From Spirogloea muscicola (Eukaryota > Streptophyta > Zygnematophyceae > Spirogloeales > Spirogloeaceae): a stretch of 18,469 nucleotides of DNA. The position numbers were made by a program, and so were the translations under genes. Positions 1 through 6,213 of the stretch are shown here, one piece after another. The stretch spans positions 510,924 to 529,392 of the forward strand of contig WELB01000083.1 of assembly GCA_009602725.1 (NCBI GenBank), read 5' to 3'. How positions within the stretch are numbered: the stretch's first letter is position 1; each line of letters begins with the position of its first letter. The notes beneath the pieces were generated by a model, which worked only from the letters and a program-made list of their open reading frames with translations, had not been told where the DNA came from and did no database searches.

Positions 1-161
<161 letters not shown>

Positions 162-440
162 GAAGCGCAGCGCGCACAGCGGCGCCGGAACCGGCGGGGT
201 GTGACGCGCTCGCCGCGGAGCTGGGAATAACCAACGTTTACCCTCCCCCTCCGCAATCAAGACTTAACGACTTTCTCTATTCCTCCTTAACCCTTCAGTG
301 CATACGGTTGCTTTTAAATCTTACTATGGTGTAAAAGGACCTTGGAGTTTAGGTGGCTTCTGCTCTATGAATTTGATTATTTCTGTTCTTCTTGTTCACT
401 TCTATGGTCCGGTACGTGAAAGGGCACCCCATTTCGTACT

Positions 441-520
441 TCCTCTGGCCCCTTCTCGTCCTTTGTTCATTCTTTTCTGGGCTGGCTTTTTCCAGCCCCT
501 ATCCTCAATGGGCGAGCCCT
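441..520 (+). repeat. Retrotransposon type B 3' UTR piece with hairpin
   Basis: A stretch reading about CCCCTTCTCG, TTTGTTCATTC, then a hairpin (GGGCTGG, loop, CCAGCCC at 479-498) and ATCCTCAATGGGCG. It is almost identical to 11427-11507, same orientation. It matches the sequence found behind the stop codon of other endonuclease-domain fragments here, so it is read as a solo 3' UTR remnant. From 521 to 780 I see no gene. Confidence 0.75.
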
Positions 521-755
521 TCTCTCATACTAATTATATCACATACGGGTACGTAAACGTAGGTCAACTCTCATCGTAATTTGCTGAACCCGAGGAAAAA
601 GTCGAGGCCCCCCCCGCCAAAGCTTTCCGCTGTGATGGAAGCGTTAGGGCGTGCTAATGCATTTCTGTCATCTGCCACGTGGCTGCGTCGGCGCCGCCAT
701 CTGAGGTCCATTGGGCGAAATCGATTGCCGCCGCCGGCCTTCTTGGAAGTGTAAG

Positions 756-768
756 CCCTAACCCTAAA
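756..768. other. Short telomere-like / telobox sequence
   Basis: CCCTAACCCTAAA is two units resembling the plant-type telomeric repeat TTTAGGG read on the other strand. With only two units it is more likely an interstitial telobox-like motif or chance than a telomere. Confidence 0.3.
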
Positions 769-780
769 GTCTGAACAGCA

Positions 781-1118
781 GTCCACGGGTCCCAGTGGCT
801 CGACCTGCTGGCCAGGCTTGCGCGGCGCGGATTAGGTTCCAACCCATGATAAAGGCCGGCAATTCGCCCAGAGTGGTGTACATGTAGCTGTAAGCGCGCT
901 GTGTCCCGCAGGCGCAGTGAGCCGGCTGACTTCAACGCCGCTGGCTCGTGGGCTCAGGTGTACCGTATGCGATTGTCCGTCTCCCTTAAGGGGTCCATGG
1001 CCCACGCCTTGCATCTGCGTGCTGGCCGTGCTCTCGCAGCGGCTCCGGCATTCGTCAGGGGGATAGTTTCCCAGCAGCTAGTCTGTTGGATTTGAGGCTC
1101 CTCACTCGTAACTACTGA
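781..1118 (+). mobile_element. Non-LTR retrotransposon fragment: C-terminal RLE-type domain (decayed)
   Basis: A 5'-truncated copy of the C-terminal domain. The reading begins VHGSQWLDLLARLARRG, hits a stop near 847, and resumes in the same frame at 901 with FNAAGSWAQVYRMRLSVSL and HALHLRAGRALAAA. After a later frame change it ends LRLLTRNY-stop (1086-1118). The same order of blocks (VDVHG, WLDLL.RLARR, FN.AGS..QV.RMRL, HLRAGRA, LLTRGY-stop) recurs in most fragments of this window. This block follows RT in many non-LTR elements and resembles a PD-(D/E)XK endonuclease region; that assignment is from family knowledge. Broken by at least one stop and one frameshift, so not functional. Confidence 0.8.
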
Positions 1119-1300
1119 GTGGTCCATCCTCCCCCCTCTGACAGCATCTTCAGGCCGCTTCGTAGCTGCTTAGCGCTTTTTAGGCCCCTCCATCATTTGG
1201 CCCCTTCGAACCTTTGTCAATTCTTTTTCGGGCTGGGTTTTCACAGCCCTTGGCCCCATTGGGAGTGCCACTTCTACTTAATCCATGGCCCACGCCCTTC
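1119..1300 (+). repeat. Type B 3' UTR of the preceding fragment
   Basis: It directly follows the stop of the preceding fragment. It contains the conserved CCCCTTCGAACCTTTGTC, AATTCTTTTTC, then a degenerate hairpin GGGCTGGGTTTTCACAGCCC (1230-1249) and a GCCCCATTGGG box. At 1283-1300 it runs into GGCCCACGCCCTTCATGAGAAA, cited here only as a junction discussed in the findings. Confidence 0.7.
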
Positions 1301-1379
1301 ATGAGAAACAGCTCTTCCACCGTAAGGCAATGGCTGTGCGATGCCAGCCATAGAGAGCGCAGAAAGTCGCTTCCAGGAG

Positions 1380-1477
1380 AGGGCGGTGGCCGGGAGAGGC
1401 CAGTCCAGAGAAAAGAATGAACAAAATTCACAGGGGCCAGGGAAAGCGCTGAAACACACGGGATCAAGCAGCTACGC
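1380..1477 (-). repeat. Type B 3' UTR of the minus-strand fragment
   Basis: Lies downstream, on the minus strand, of the stop at 1478-1480. Read on that strand it has TTTTGTTCATTCTTTTC and the hairpin GGCCTCTCCCGGCC (about 1388-1401), the same layout as other type B tails. This shows the minus fragment has its own 3' end. Confidence 0.65.
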
Positions 1478-1786
1478 TTAGTACCCCTGCTAAGCAGTCG
1501 CAGGTCGGAGAAGACTGGGCTCCTGGTCGCGGGTCCCCAGGGGCTGCGCGAGGGCACGACCAGCACGAAGATGCACCGCGCGAGCCATGGACCTCTGCAG
1601 CGAGATGGACAGGCGCATACGATACACCTGCACGAGCGAGTCTGCAGTATGGAAATCCACCGGCTCCCCATGGTATCGGCAGGAGATGGAGTGGCGCGAG
1701 ATCTGGTTGAGCAGCCCGAGCTACCGAGCGCCCAACGCACCGTGGGTGTCGATGGCGAGCATATAGGAACTCGTCCTCCCGCAGGT
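1478..1786 (-). mobile_element. Non-LTR retrotransposon fragment: C-terminal RLE-type domain, minus strand
   Basis: The minus strand reads MLAIDTHGALGAR, a stop in place of the Trp of the usual KWLDLL, then LGLLNQISR, VQVYRMRLSISLQRS, ARAVHLRAGRALA and, after a frame change, LRLLSRG with a one-base loss that converts the usual GGTTAC-TAA ending. The blocks and spacing match the other C-terminal domain copies. A long open frame on this strand (1180-2076) crosses this copy and the antisense of the next one, so it is an accident and not a gene. The 5' end meets the divergent copy at about 1786. Confidence 0.75.
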
Positions 1787-2340
1787 ATGGCGTGCAACCT
1801 GGTGGAGGACCACGGGCCTTGGTCGATGTTGTTGTTACGGAGGCCTATAAAAGTCCAGCATCGACGGACATCGCTGGCCACGCAGTGGGCGGTGCCGAAC
1901 AAAGAAAGCTGCAGCACTACTCCAATTCCCCCAATGCGATCAGCTCCTGCCAGTGGCAGTTGACATTTTTGGCTGCATAGGTTCTCGTTTCCACACTTCC
2001 CTTCAAAATATTGCCAATCTAGGCTACACACGACATGCAGATGTGTTCTCGGCTGAGATAGGCTTGGCAGCTGCATATCTGTCGTTCTTGCGACGACAAG
2101 TTTCGGCCTGTTTGCAGCGTGCTCAGGCTAATGCTTTGCACCAGAAAGCTGGGCGAGCTCTAGTTGGTGGCAGAAGGGCTTCGTATCTGCCATCTAGTAT
2201 TCAGGCATTGATTAGCGACCTCTATGTTTTGACCCGTGGTTACGGAGCGTGTCAATCTGCTGTAGATTATGTAGGTCTTTAGATGTACTTGCCTTTGTAC
2301 TAGGGCCATTTGGCCTTAGTTTGTTTCAAATACACGAAAG
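1787..2340 (+). mobile_element. Non-LTR retrotransposon fragment: RLE-type C-terminus with type A 3' end
   Basis: 5'-truncated copy starting inside the nuclease-like domain: GGGPRALVDVVVTEAYKSP, then AVGGAEQRKLQHYS (the Asp...Glu-x-x-Lys...Tyr arrangement typical of this region), a frameshift near 1955, then LQNIANLGYTRHADVF, SFLRRQVSACLQRAQANAL and ISDLYVLTRGY. A T-to-G change turns the terminal TGA into GGA, so the frame runs on to 2282. It is closely similar to the minus copy at 11709-12280; a 3-base TTG duplication distinguishes it. The 3' UTR (2283-2340) has the palindrome GGCCATTTGGCC (2304-2315) and ends CAAATACACGAAAG, with no poly(A). Confidence 0.85.
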
Positions 2341-2345
2341 TCTCT

Positions 2346-2575
2346 TTTTCTATGGGCGAGCCATTTCTCTTTCAAGGGCTGAGCTGCGGTCCACGCCTTG
2401 AGAAAAAGAGGAAGAAGAGAAAGTGCTCGCCCACGCATGGGAAGGGCTGGGCAAGGCCAGCCAAAAGTGCTTAAAGAGAAAGGAACAGCTCTTCCAAATC
2501 ATGGCAATGGCTGTGAGAGAAAGCTCTTCCAATCTACAGCAACGACTGTGCAAGGCCAGCCCAAAGGTATTGTAA
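2346..2575 (-). repeat. Composite antisense 3' UTR hairpin units
   Basis: Repeated units read best on the minus strand: TTTGGGCTGGCCTTGC near 2555, then CACAG-spacer-GGAAGAGC units repeating at roughly 55-60 bases (GCTCTTCC at about 2488 and 2524). They match the units at 14040-14150 and, in opposite orientation, 14285-14500. The left border GGTCCACGCCTTGAGAAA (2391-2408) recurs at 14030-14055. It carries no coding sequence I can support. Confidence 0.6.
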
Positions 2576-2578
2576 CGG

Positions 2579-2944
2579 GTGATTGATCACCCAGTAGGCG
2601 ACGAATTTGTCCCGCTCGCCGTCGACGTCCATGGAGCGTTTGGGACTTGGTGGCTCAACCTCCTGCAGCGCCTTGCGAGGCGTGCACTGGCCCGCCGCCA
2701 AGGGCAGCAGAGCGAGCAGCCCAGCTTCAATACCGCCGGGTCGCTAGCTGAAGTGTTCAGGATGCGCCTGGCCGTCTCCCTGCAGAGGTCCCTTGCCTTG
2801 GCCGTCCACCTGCGTGCAGGCCGCGCCTCAGCTGCTGCCTCCAGGCTCCGTCAGGGCGACGTTTTTCCACCCTCAGCTACTAAGCTATTCCGACCTGCAC
2901 TTGCTAACCAGAGGTTACTGAGAGCCTCCTTGCTGACGTCTTAG
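2579..2944 (+). mobile_element. Non-LTR retrotransposon fragment: C-terminal RLE-type domain (open 121 codons)
   Basis: An uninterrupted stretch reading DHPVGDEFVPLAVDVHGAFG, WWLNLLQRLARRALARRQGQ, FNTAGSLAEVFRMRLAVSLQ and ALAVHLRAGRASAAAS, ending at a TAG. It is one of the best preserved copies of this block, but it starts inside the domain and the usual LLTRGY end is altered (the frame ends LLTS-stop). The sequence GTAACGGGTG at its left edge (2571-2580) is shared with the left edge of the copy at 4684. No RT precedes it. Confidence 0.8.
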
Positions 2945-2970
2945 CGCTTAGTTTCTTGCTTCTTGTGCCA

Positions 2971-3168
2971 TCCGGCCCTTTCAATGCTGCCGGCTCCCTA
3001 ACCCAGGTACTGCGTGGGATGCTGGCGGTCTCGTTCCAGCGCTCTTTGGCTCACGCGGTCCACACGCGCGCTGGCTGCGCTATGGCTGCTGCTTCAGGAT
3101 CTCGGCGGAGTGTCGCTTTCCCTGCTTCGAGTAATTCTAATTTGCTGTTGCTCACTCGTGGTTACTAA
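2971..3168 (+). mobile_element. Non-LTR retrotransposon fragment: RLE-type C-terminal tail
   Basis: Short truncated copy placed head-to-tail behind the previous one. It reads FNAAGSLTQVLRGMLAVSFQ, LAHAVHTRAGCAMAAASGS and LLLLTRGY-stop. One extra Gly in RGML replaces the usual RMRL. The HAVHTRAG form is shared with the minus copy at 5460-5785, so these two belong to one subfamily. Confidence 0.8.
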
Positions 3169-3330
3169 GCATCCATCTGCATCATCATTATTGGTGTGTT
3201 GTTTTGTCTTTCCGGGCATCATTTTGTGGCCTTTGAGACCTGCGGACATTGTCCATCCTTTTCTGGGCTGGCTTTGCCAGCCCCTCTTCTCTCAGGGCGC
3301 GCCATTCTCTTTCAGACTTTGTCCATTCTT
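3169..3330 (+). repeat. Type B 3' UTR with perfect 8-bp hairpin
   Basis: Follows the stop of the preceding fragment. Key parts are GGACATTGTCC (itself an imperfect palindrome, about 3244), the perfect hairpin GGGCTGGCTTTGCCAGCCC (3265-3283) and CTCTTCTCTCAGGGCG. It is the same series as on the minus strand at 5315-5400. Confidence 0.75.
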
Positions 3331-3383
3331 TTAAGCTGGCCACTGCTTTGAATCTCGCGCTTTTCTTTGTGTAGCCCCATTCG

Positions 3384-3460
3384 TTGACTCCTTCGAACCT
3401 TGTCAATTCTTTTCGGGCTTGCTTTTCACAGCCGTTGCCCCCATTGAGAGAGCCCCCCCT
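3384..3460 (+). repeat. Solo type B hairpin unit
   Basis: CCTTCGAACCTTGTCAATTC, then the degenerate hairpin GGGCTTGCTTTTCACAGCCG (3416-3435) and GCCCCCATTGAG. Very close to 1205-1265 on the same strand. No coding block precedes it directly. Confidence 0.6.
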
Positions 3461-3461
3461 T

Positions 3462-3520
3462 AGATGTGCTTGCCTTTGTACTTGGCCATTTGGCCTTCGT
3501 TTGTTTCAAATACACGAAAG
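3462..3520 (+). repeat. Solo type A 3' terminus
   Basis: About 59 bases nearly identical to 2283-2340: AGATGTGCTTGCCTTTGTAC, the palindrome GGCCATTTGGCC (3484-3495) and the end CAAATACACGAAAG. It has no coding part, so it is an extreme 5' truncation or a leftover of a 3' end. Confidence 0.75.
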
Positions 3521-3542
3521 TTTTCTTCTCATTACGGGCAAG

Positions 3543-3596
3543 AGGTCCAGGGCGGACAGGGTAACCCGTAGGGTGCTACACCTGTCCGGTTCCTGC
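3543..3596. repeat. 54-bp nested-palindrome repeat, copy 1
   Basis: Reads GGTCCAGGGCGGACAGGGTA and then ACCCGTAGGGTGCTACACC, TGTCCGG, TTCCTG. Nested arms are CAGG/CCTG, GGACAGG/CCTGTCC and ACCC/GGGT. Copy 2 at 13283-13336 keeps the outer and middle arms although some bases differ. Both copies are followed rightwards by a + strand endonuclease-domain fragment. Function unknown. Confidence 0.55.
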
Positions 3597-4317
3597 CTAA
3601 GTGGAGTACAGCGATGCGAGTGCGGCGAGCGCAGCCCTGACGCGGCGTCTTTGGCGGCCCTTATGCTCCTGGTGCGCACGGGGAGGGAATGGGACCGGCA
3701 CCCACGACTTGCTACGCAATGCCATGTTTGGCCTATTCTTTCTATTCGTGGAGGCCGGTTACACTTGGCGCTCGAGAATACCAGCATCATGCCTCCGACC
3801 GCTGGGGCGGATGGCCGCCACCACACCCGGCGCGCCGATTTCGTCGCCAGCGCGCTCGGCTGGGGGCCTCGACTCATTGCCGACGTTGTCACGACTCTCT
3901 TTTGATTCCAGGAGCGCCAAACGCTCGTCGGAGGAGGCGGGCTACGGAGTCCGCCAAGCGGCAGGCGCCAAGGAACGGAAATACTCGGATCACTCGGTGG
4001 GAGACGAGTTTGTCCCACTCGCCGTCGACGTACACAGAGCCTGTGGCGCAAAATGGCTTGACCTGCTTCACCGCCTTGCGCGACGAGCAGCGGCCCGCCG
4101 CCACGGGCAGCAGGGCGAGCAGCCTGGCTTCAATGTCGCCGGGTCCCTCGCCCAAGTCTTCCGGATGCGCTTGGCCATCTTTTCGCAGCGGTCACTTGCC
4201 TTCGCGGTCCACTTGCGCGCAGGCCGCGCTTCGGCGGCGGCCTCCGGCTTCAGTCAGGGCGACGTCTTTCCGCCTGCTAGCTAATCAGACTTGCATCCAC
4301 TGACTAGAGGTTACTGA
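3597..4317 (+). mobile_element. Non-LTR retrotransposon fragment: Cys/His knuckle plus RLE-type domain
   Basis: The longest + strand copy of the C-terminal region. The knuckle CECGERSPDAASLAALM starts at 3615. It is followed by THDLLRNAM in a second frame, then ENTSIMPPTAGADGRHH, TRRADFVAS and LIADVVTTLF in the first frame, giving the R-x-D and D-V-V positions expected of a PD-(D/E)XK-like fold. After another frame change near 3905 come AKERKYSDHSVGDEFVPL, AVDVHRACGAKWLDLLHRLA, FNVAGSLAQVFRMRLA and HLRAGRASAAASG. The end LTRGY-stop (4300-4317) is in yet another frame. At least three frameshifts make it a pseudogene. Confidence 0.82.
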
Positions 4318-4425
4318 GAGTCCGCTTGCTGCTGTCTTAGTCCTTAGCACTCCGGCTCCTTCAGACCTTGTCATTCCTTTGGGCTGGCCTCTCCCAGCCA
4401 CCAATTAATCTGGCCGCGCTTGCTT
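4318..4425 (+). repeat. Type B 3' UTR
   Basis: Follows the stop: CTTGCTGCTGTCTTAG, CCTTAGCACTCC, CCTTCAGACCTTGTC, hairpin GGGCTGGCCTCTCCCAGCC (4381-4399), then TTAATCTGGCCGCGCTTGCT. It is nearly the same as 4991-5097. Confidence 0.75.
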
Positions 4426-4438
4426 TTTTTCTCGTATT

Positions 4439-4504
4439 TATGGTCATTGTCGATTACATCATCCGCTAACCGCCATCTACTGATTGTCGGTTAGGCCGTT
4501 CCGC
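4439..4504. repeat. 66-bp repeat X, copy 1
   Basis: Aligns without gaps to 13366-13431, with about 12 mismatches by eye; the best shared block is GTACTGATTGTC/CTACTGATTGTC. Copy 1 can fold through CTAACCG ... CGGTTAG (7 bp). It is not coding in any frame I can support. Confidence 0.55.
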
Positions 4505-4529
4505 CGCACTATTCCCCCCTTAGCAGAAG

Positions 4530-4650
4530 ACCGTCAGTGGCTCTCCCAATGGGCGCAAGGGCTGTGATGAAGAAGTAGCTTTCCCAATTGGGGCAAGGGC
4601 TTCGAAAAGCCAGCCCGAAAAGAATAGACAAAGGTTCGAGGGGGCTAAAT
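4530..4650 (-). repeat. Antisense type B 3' UTR units
   Basis: Read on the minus strand it gives CCCCCTCGAACCTTTGTC, ATTCTTTTCGGGCTGGC and two CAAGGGCT/CAATGGGCG style boxes (CCCAATGGGCGCAAGGG at 4545 and CCCAATTGGGGCAAGGG at 4583 on the + strand). The hairpin arm is degenerate. No gene. Confidence 0.5.
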
Positions 4651-4683
4651 GACGGAGGAGCCTAAAGCACTATGTAAGAACGG

Positions 4684-4990
4684 GTGTAACGGGTGTCGAC
4701 GTACACGGCGCCTTTGGCGCCAAATGGCTGGACCTCCTTCACCGCCTTGCGCGGCGAGCAGCGGGCCGCCGCGACGGGCAGCAAGGCGAGCAGCCTGGCT
4801 TCCATGTCGCCGGGTCCCTCGCCCAAGTTTACCGGATGCGCCTGGCCGTCTCTTTGCAGCGGTCCCTAGCTTTTGCGGTCCACTTGCGCGCAGGCCGCGC
4901 TCTGGCGGCGGCCTCCGGCTTCCGTCAGGGCGACGTCTTTCCGCCTGCTAGCTACTCAGACTTGCATCTCTACTGACGAGAGGTTACTGA
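4684..4990 (+). mobile_element. Non-LTR retrotransposon fragment: C-terminal RLE-type domain, near-duplicate of 4028-4317
   Basis: In the frame starting at 4695 it reads VDVHGAFGAKWLDLLHRLA, RRAAGRRDGQQGEQPGFHV, AGSLAQVYRMRLAVSLQRS and AFAVHLRAGRALAAASGFRQ, then GDVFPPASYSDL. A frame change precedes LTRGY-stop (4988-4990). DNA identity to the preceding + strand copy is very high across coding part and 3' UTR. The left edge starts abruptly after GTGTAACGGGTG. Confidence 0.82.
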
Positions 4991-5097
4991 GATTTCGCTT
5001 ACTGCTGTCTCAGTCCTTAGCACTCCGACTCCTTCAGACCTTGTCCATTCTTTTGGGCTGGCCTCTCCCAGCCACCAGTTAATCTGGCCGCGCTTGC
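4991..5097 (+). repeat. Type B 3' UTR
   Basis: Near-identical to 4318-4425, with hairpin GGGCTGGCCTCTCCCAGCC at 5055-5073 and the shared distal end TTAATCTGGCCGCGCTTGCT. Confidence 0.75.
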
Positions 5098-5102
5098 TCT
5101 GT

Positions 5103-5140
5103 AAGGATGGACCACTCAGTAGCTACGAGTGAGGAGCCGA
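5103..5140 (-). mobile_element. Minimal retrotransposon tail remnant, minus strand
   Basis: Read on the minus strand it gives LLTRSY-stop (stop at 5116-5118) followed by GTGGTCCATCCTTAC. This nearly equals the end of the first + strand fragment (1098-1130). Only the last codons and a bit of 3' UTR survive. Confidence 0.6.
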
Positions 5141-5182
5141 AAGGGGCGCGCATTGATTCCACGCACTGTCTGCCCTGGACTT

Positions 5183-5303
5183 CTTGCCCGTTACATTGGT
5201 GGAGAACCGGGGTACAGGTCGCAAGATCGATTCCCCGGGCGTGCAAGTCGGAACAGAAAACAACAACAACAACAACATTGAATCCTCGCACGTCCTCGAC
5301 GTG
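5183..5303. repeat. Structured tRNA-like repeat, copy 1, with AAC microsatellite and palindrome
   Basis: The core 5183-5247 starts CTTGCCCG and ends CGTGCAAG (7 of 8 pairs), with a nested CCGGGG (5207-5212)/CCCCGG (5233-5238) and inner GTCG/CGAT arms. TGGTGGAGAACCGG resembles a pol III A box and AGATCGATTCC resembles a B box, spaced too closely for a normal tRNA gene. An (AAC)6 run follows at about 5260-5277 and the palindrome CACGTCCTCGACGTG at 5289-5303. Copy 2 is at 11603-11708 in the opposite orientation. Confidence 0.6.
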
Positions 5304-5314
5304 GCCTCTCAGGA

Positions 5315-5459
5315 GAAGAAGTGCTCGCCCATAGAGAAGAGGGGCTGGCAAAGCCAGCCCTAAAAAGAATGGACAATGTCCAAAGCTAAAGAAAGAGTAG
5401 CCGGGAAAAGGACTCCACCACAAAACACTACAAGACACGTAGACGATGCAGAGGGAAGC
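5315..5459 (-). repeat. Type B 3' UTR, minus strand, perfect hairpin
   Basis: 3' UTR of the next minus fragment. On the minus strand: CTTTGGACATTGTCCATTC, then hairpin GGGCTGGCTTTGCCAGCCC (5342-5360), then CTCTTCTCTATGGGCGAGC. The proximal part (5401-5459) is shared with 11193-11258. Confidence 0.75.
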
Positions 5460-5785
5460 TCAGTACCCACGAGTGAGCAACATCAGGTCCGAGTAGCTCG
5501 CTGCAGGGAAAGAGGCACTCCGCCGAGACCCAGAGGCGGCGGCCATAGCACGGCCTGCTCGCGTGTGGACGGCGTGGGCAAGGGAGCGTCGAAGCGATAC
5601 GGCCAGGCGCATGCGGAAGACTTGGGCGAGCGAACCGGCGGCGTTGAAGCCGGGCATCGCCCCTGGCAGACCCGGCCGCCGGTCAACGGCCTGACAGGCA
5701 AGCCGCTGGAGGAGATCCAGTCAGCGGCTGCCGAAAGCCCCGTGTACATCCATCGCCAGGGCCGCGAACTCATGACCAACCGTGG
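5460..5785 (-). mobile_element. Non-LTR retrotransposon fragment: C-terminal RLE-type domain, minus strand
   Basis: On the minus strand it reads VGHEFAALAMDVHGAFGSR, an in-frame TGA where the Trp of WLDLL is expected, LDLLQRLACQAVDRRPG, FNAAGSLAQVFRMRLAVSL, LAHAVHTRAGRAMAAASGS and SDLMLLTRGY-stop (5460-5462). A TGG-to-TGA change explains the only break, so this is a recent or mildly damaged copy. Its 5' end abuts a + strand RT remnant at about 5785. A long + strand open frame over this region is only its shadow. Confidence 0.85.
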
Positions 5786-6190
5786 ACCCCACTATCCGAC
5801 GCAGGTCCACCCCGCCGTCCTCAGGGGCGCAGGCGGCGTACGCGGGTTTCGACGCAGGCATGGTGACGAGCCTGGCGGCCCTGGTCCGCCACCGGGGCTT
5901 CCCCCCGTCGCCTGCCGCTCTTCATCAGGCGACGCTACCCCTAACTTTCGGCGCCCGCCGCAGCTCGCGCAGAGCCCCTCCCCGCCGGAGCGTGCCCTCG
6001 GCCTCGCGGCCCTCCGGCGCAGCCGCGGCTGCGTCTTGGCCTCCCCCACGCCTCATCCGAGCGCCGTGGCTGGCCGGCCTCCGCCGCCTCCCTCCTCGGC
6101 GCGCCACTGTGCGGGCGTCCCGCGGCTGCGGCTGCTGCGGCGGCGCCGGCGCCGACTGCTGGAGGACCACGCACGGCGGGTCGTGACGGA
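5786..6190 (+). mobile_element. RT C-terminal remnant, + strand
   Basis: Reads AAYAGFDAGMVTSLAAL and FPPSPAALHQATLPLTFG in one frame. This matches the post-catalytic part of the minus-strand RT at 8239-9457 (ASYAAFDSGISAPAATL, SSPAALLQASLP). After about 5945 the likeness is lost in GC-rich, Pro/Arg-rich sequence with no clear frame. It ends just before the cullin exon 1, so some of 5945-6210 may be cullin promoter or 5' UTR instead. Confidence 0.65.
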
Positions 6191-6213
6191 GTGGGAGGCC
6201 GGCCGCTGTATGC

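Noticed and set aside
756-768. Telomere or telomeric array
   Set aside because: Only two units; no array within the window.
1180-2076. 298-codon open frame on the minus strand
   Set aside because: It crosses a minus-strand endonuclease-domain copy in the wrong frame and the antisense of the + strand copy at 1787-2340; no protein likeness of its own.
1478-2340. Twin priming (5' inversion) as explanation for the head-to-head pairs
   Set aside because: Both arms keep their own stop codon and 3' UTR, and the two arms belong to different UTR families; twin priming would leave only one 3' end.
5196-5215. LTR-retrotransposon primer-binding site (TGGTGGAGAACCGGGGTA)
   Set aside because: It begins TGG like a PBS, but there are no LTRs and no gag-pol likeness nearby, and the same sequence sits in a small inverted-repeat element at 11643-11708.
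5183-5247. Functional tRNA gene
   Set aside because: A-box-like and B-box-like motifs are only about 28 bases apart and no anticodon arm or 7-bp acceptor pairing of a normal cloverleaf can be drawn.
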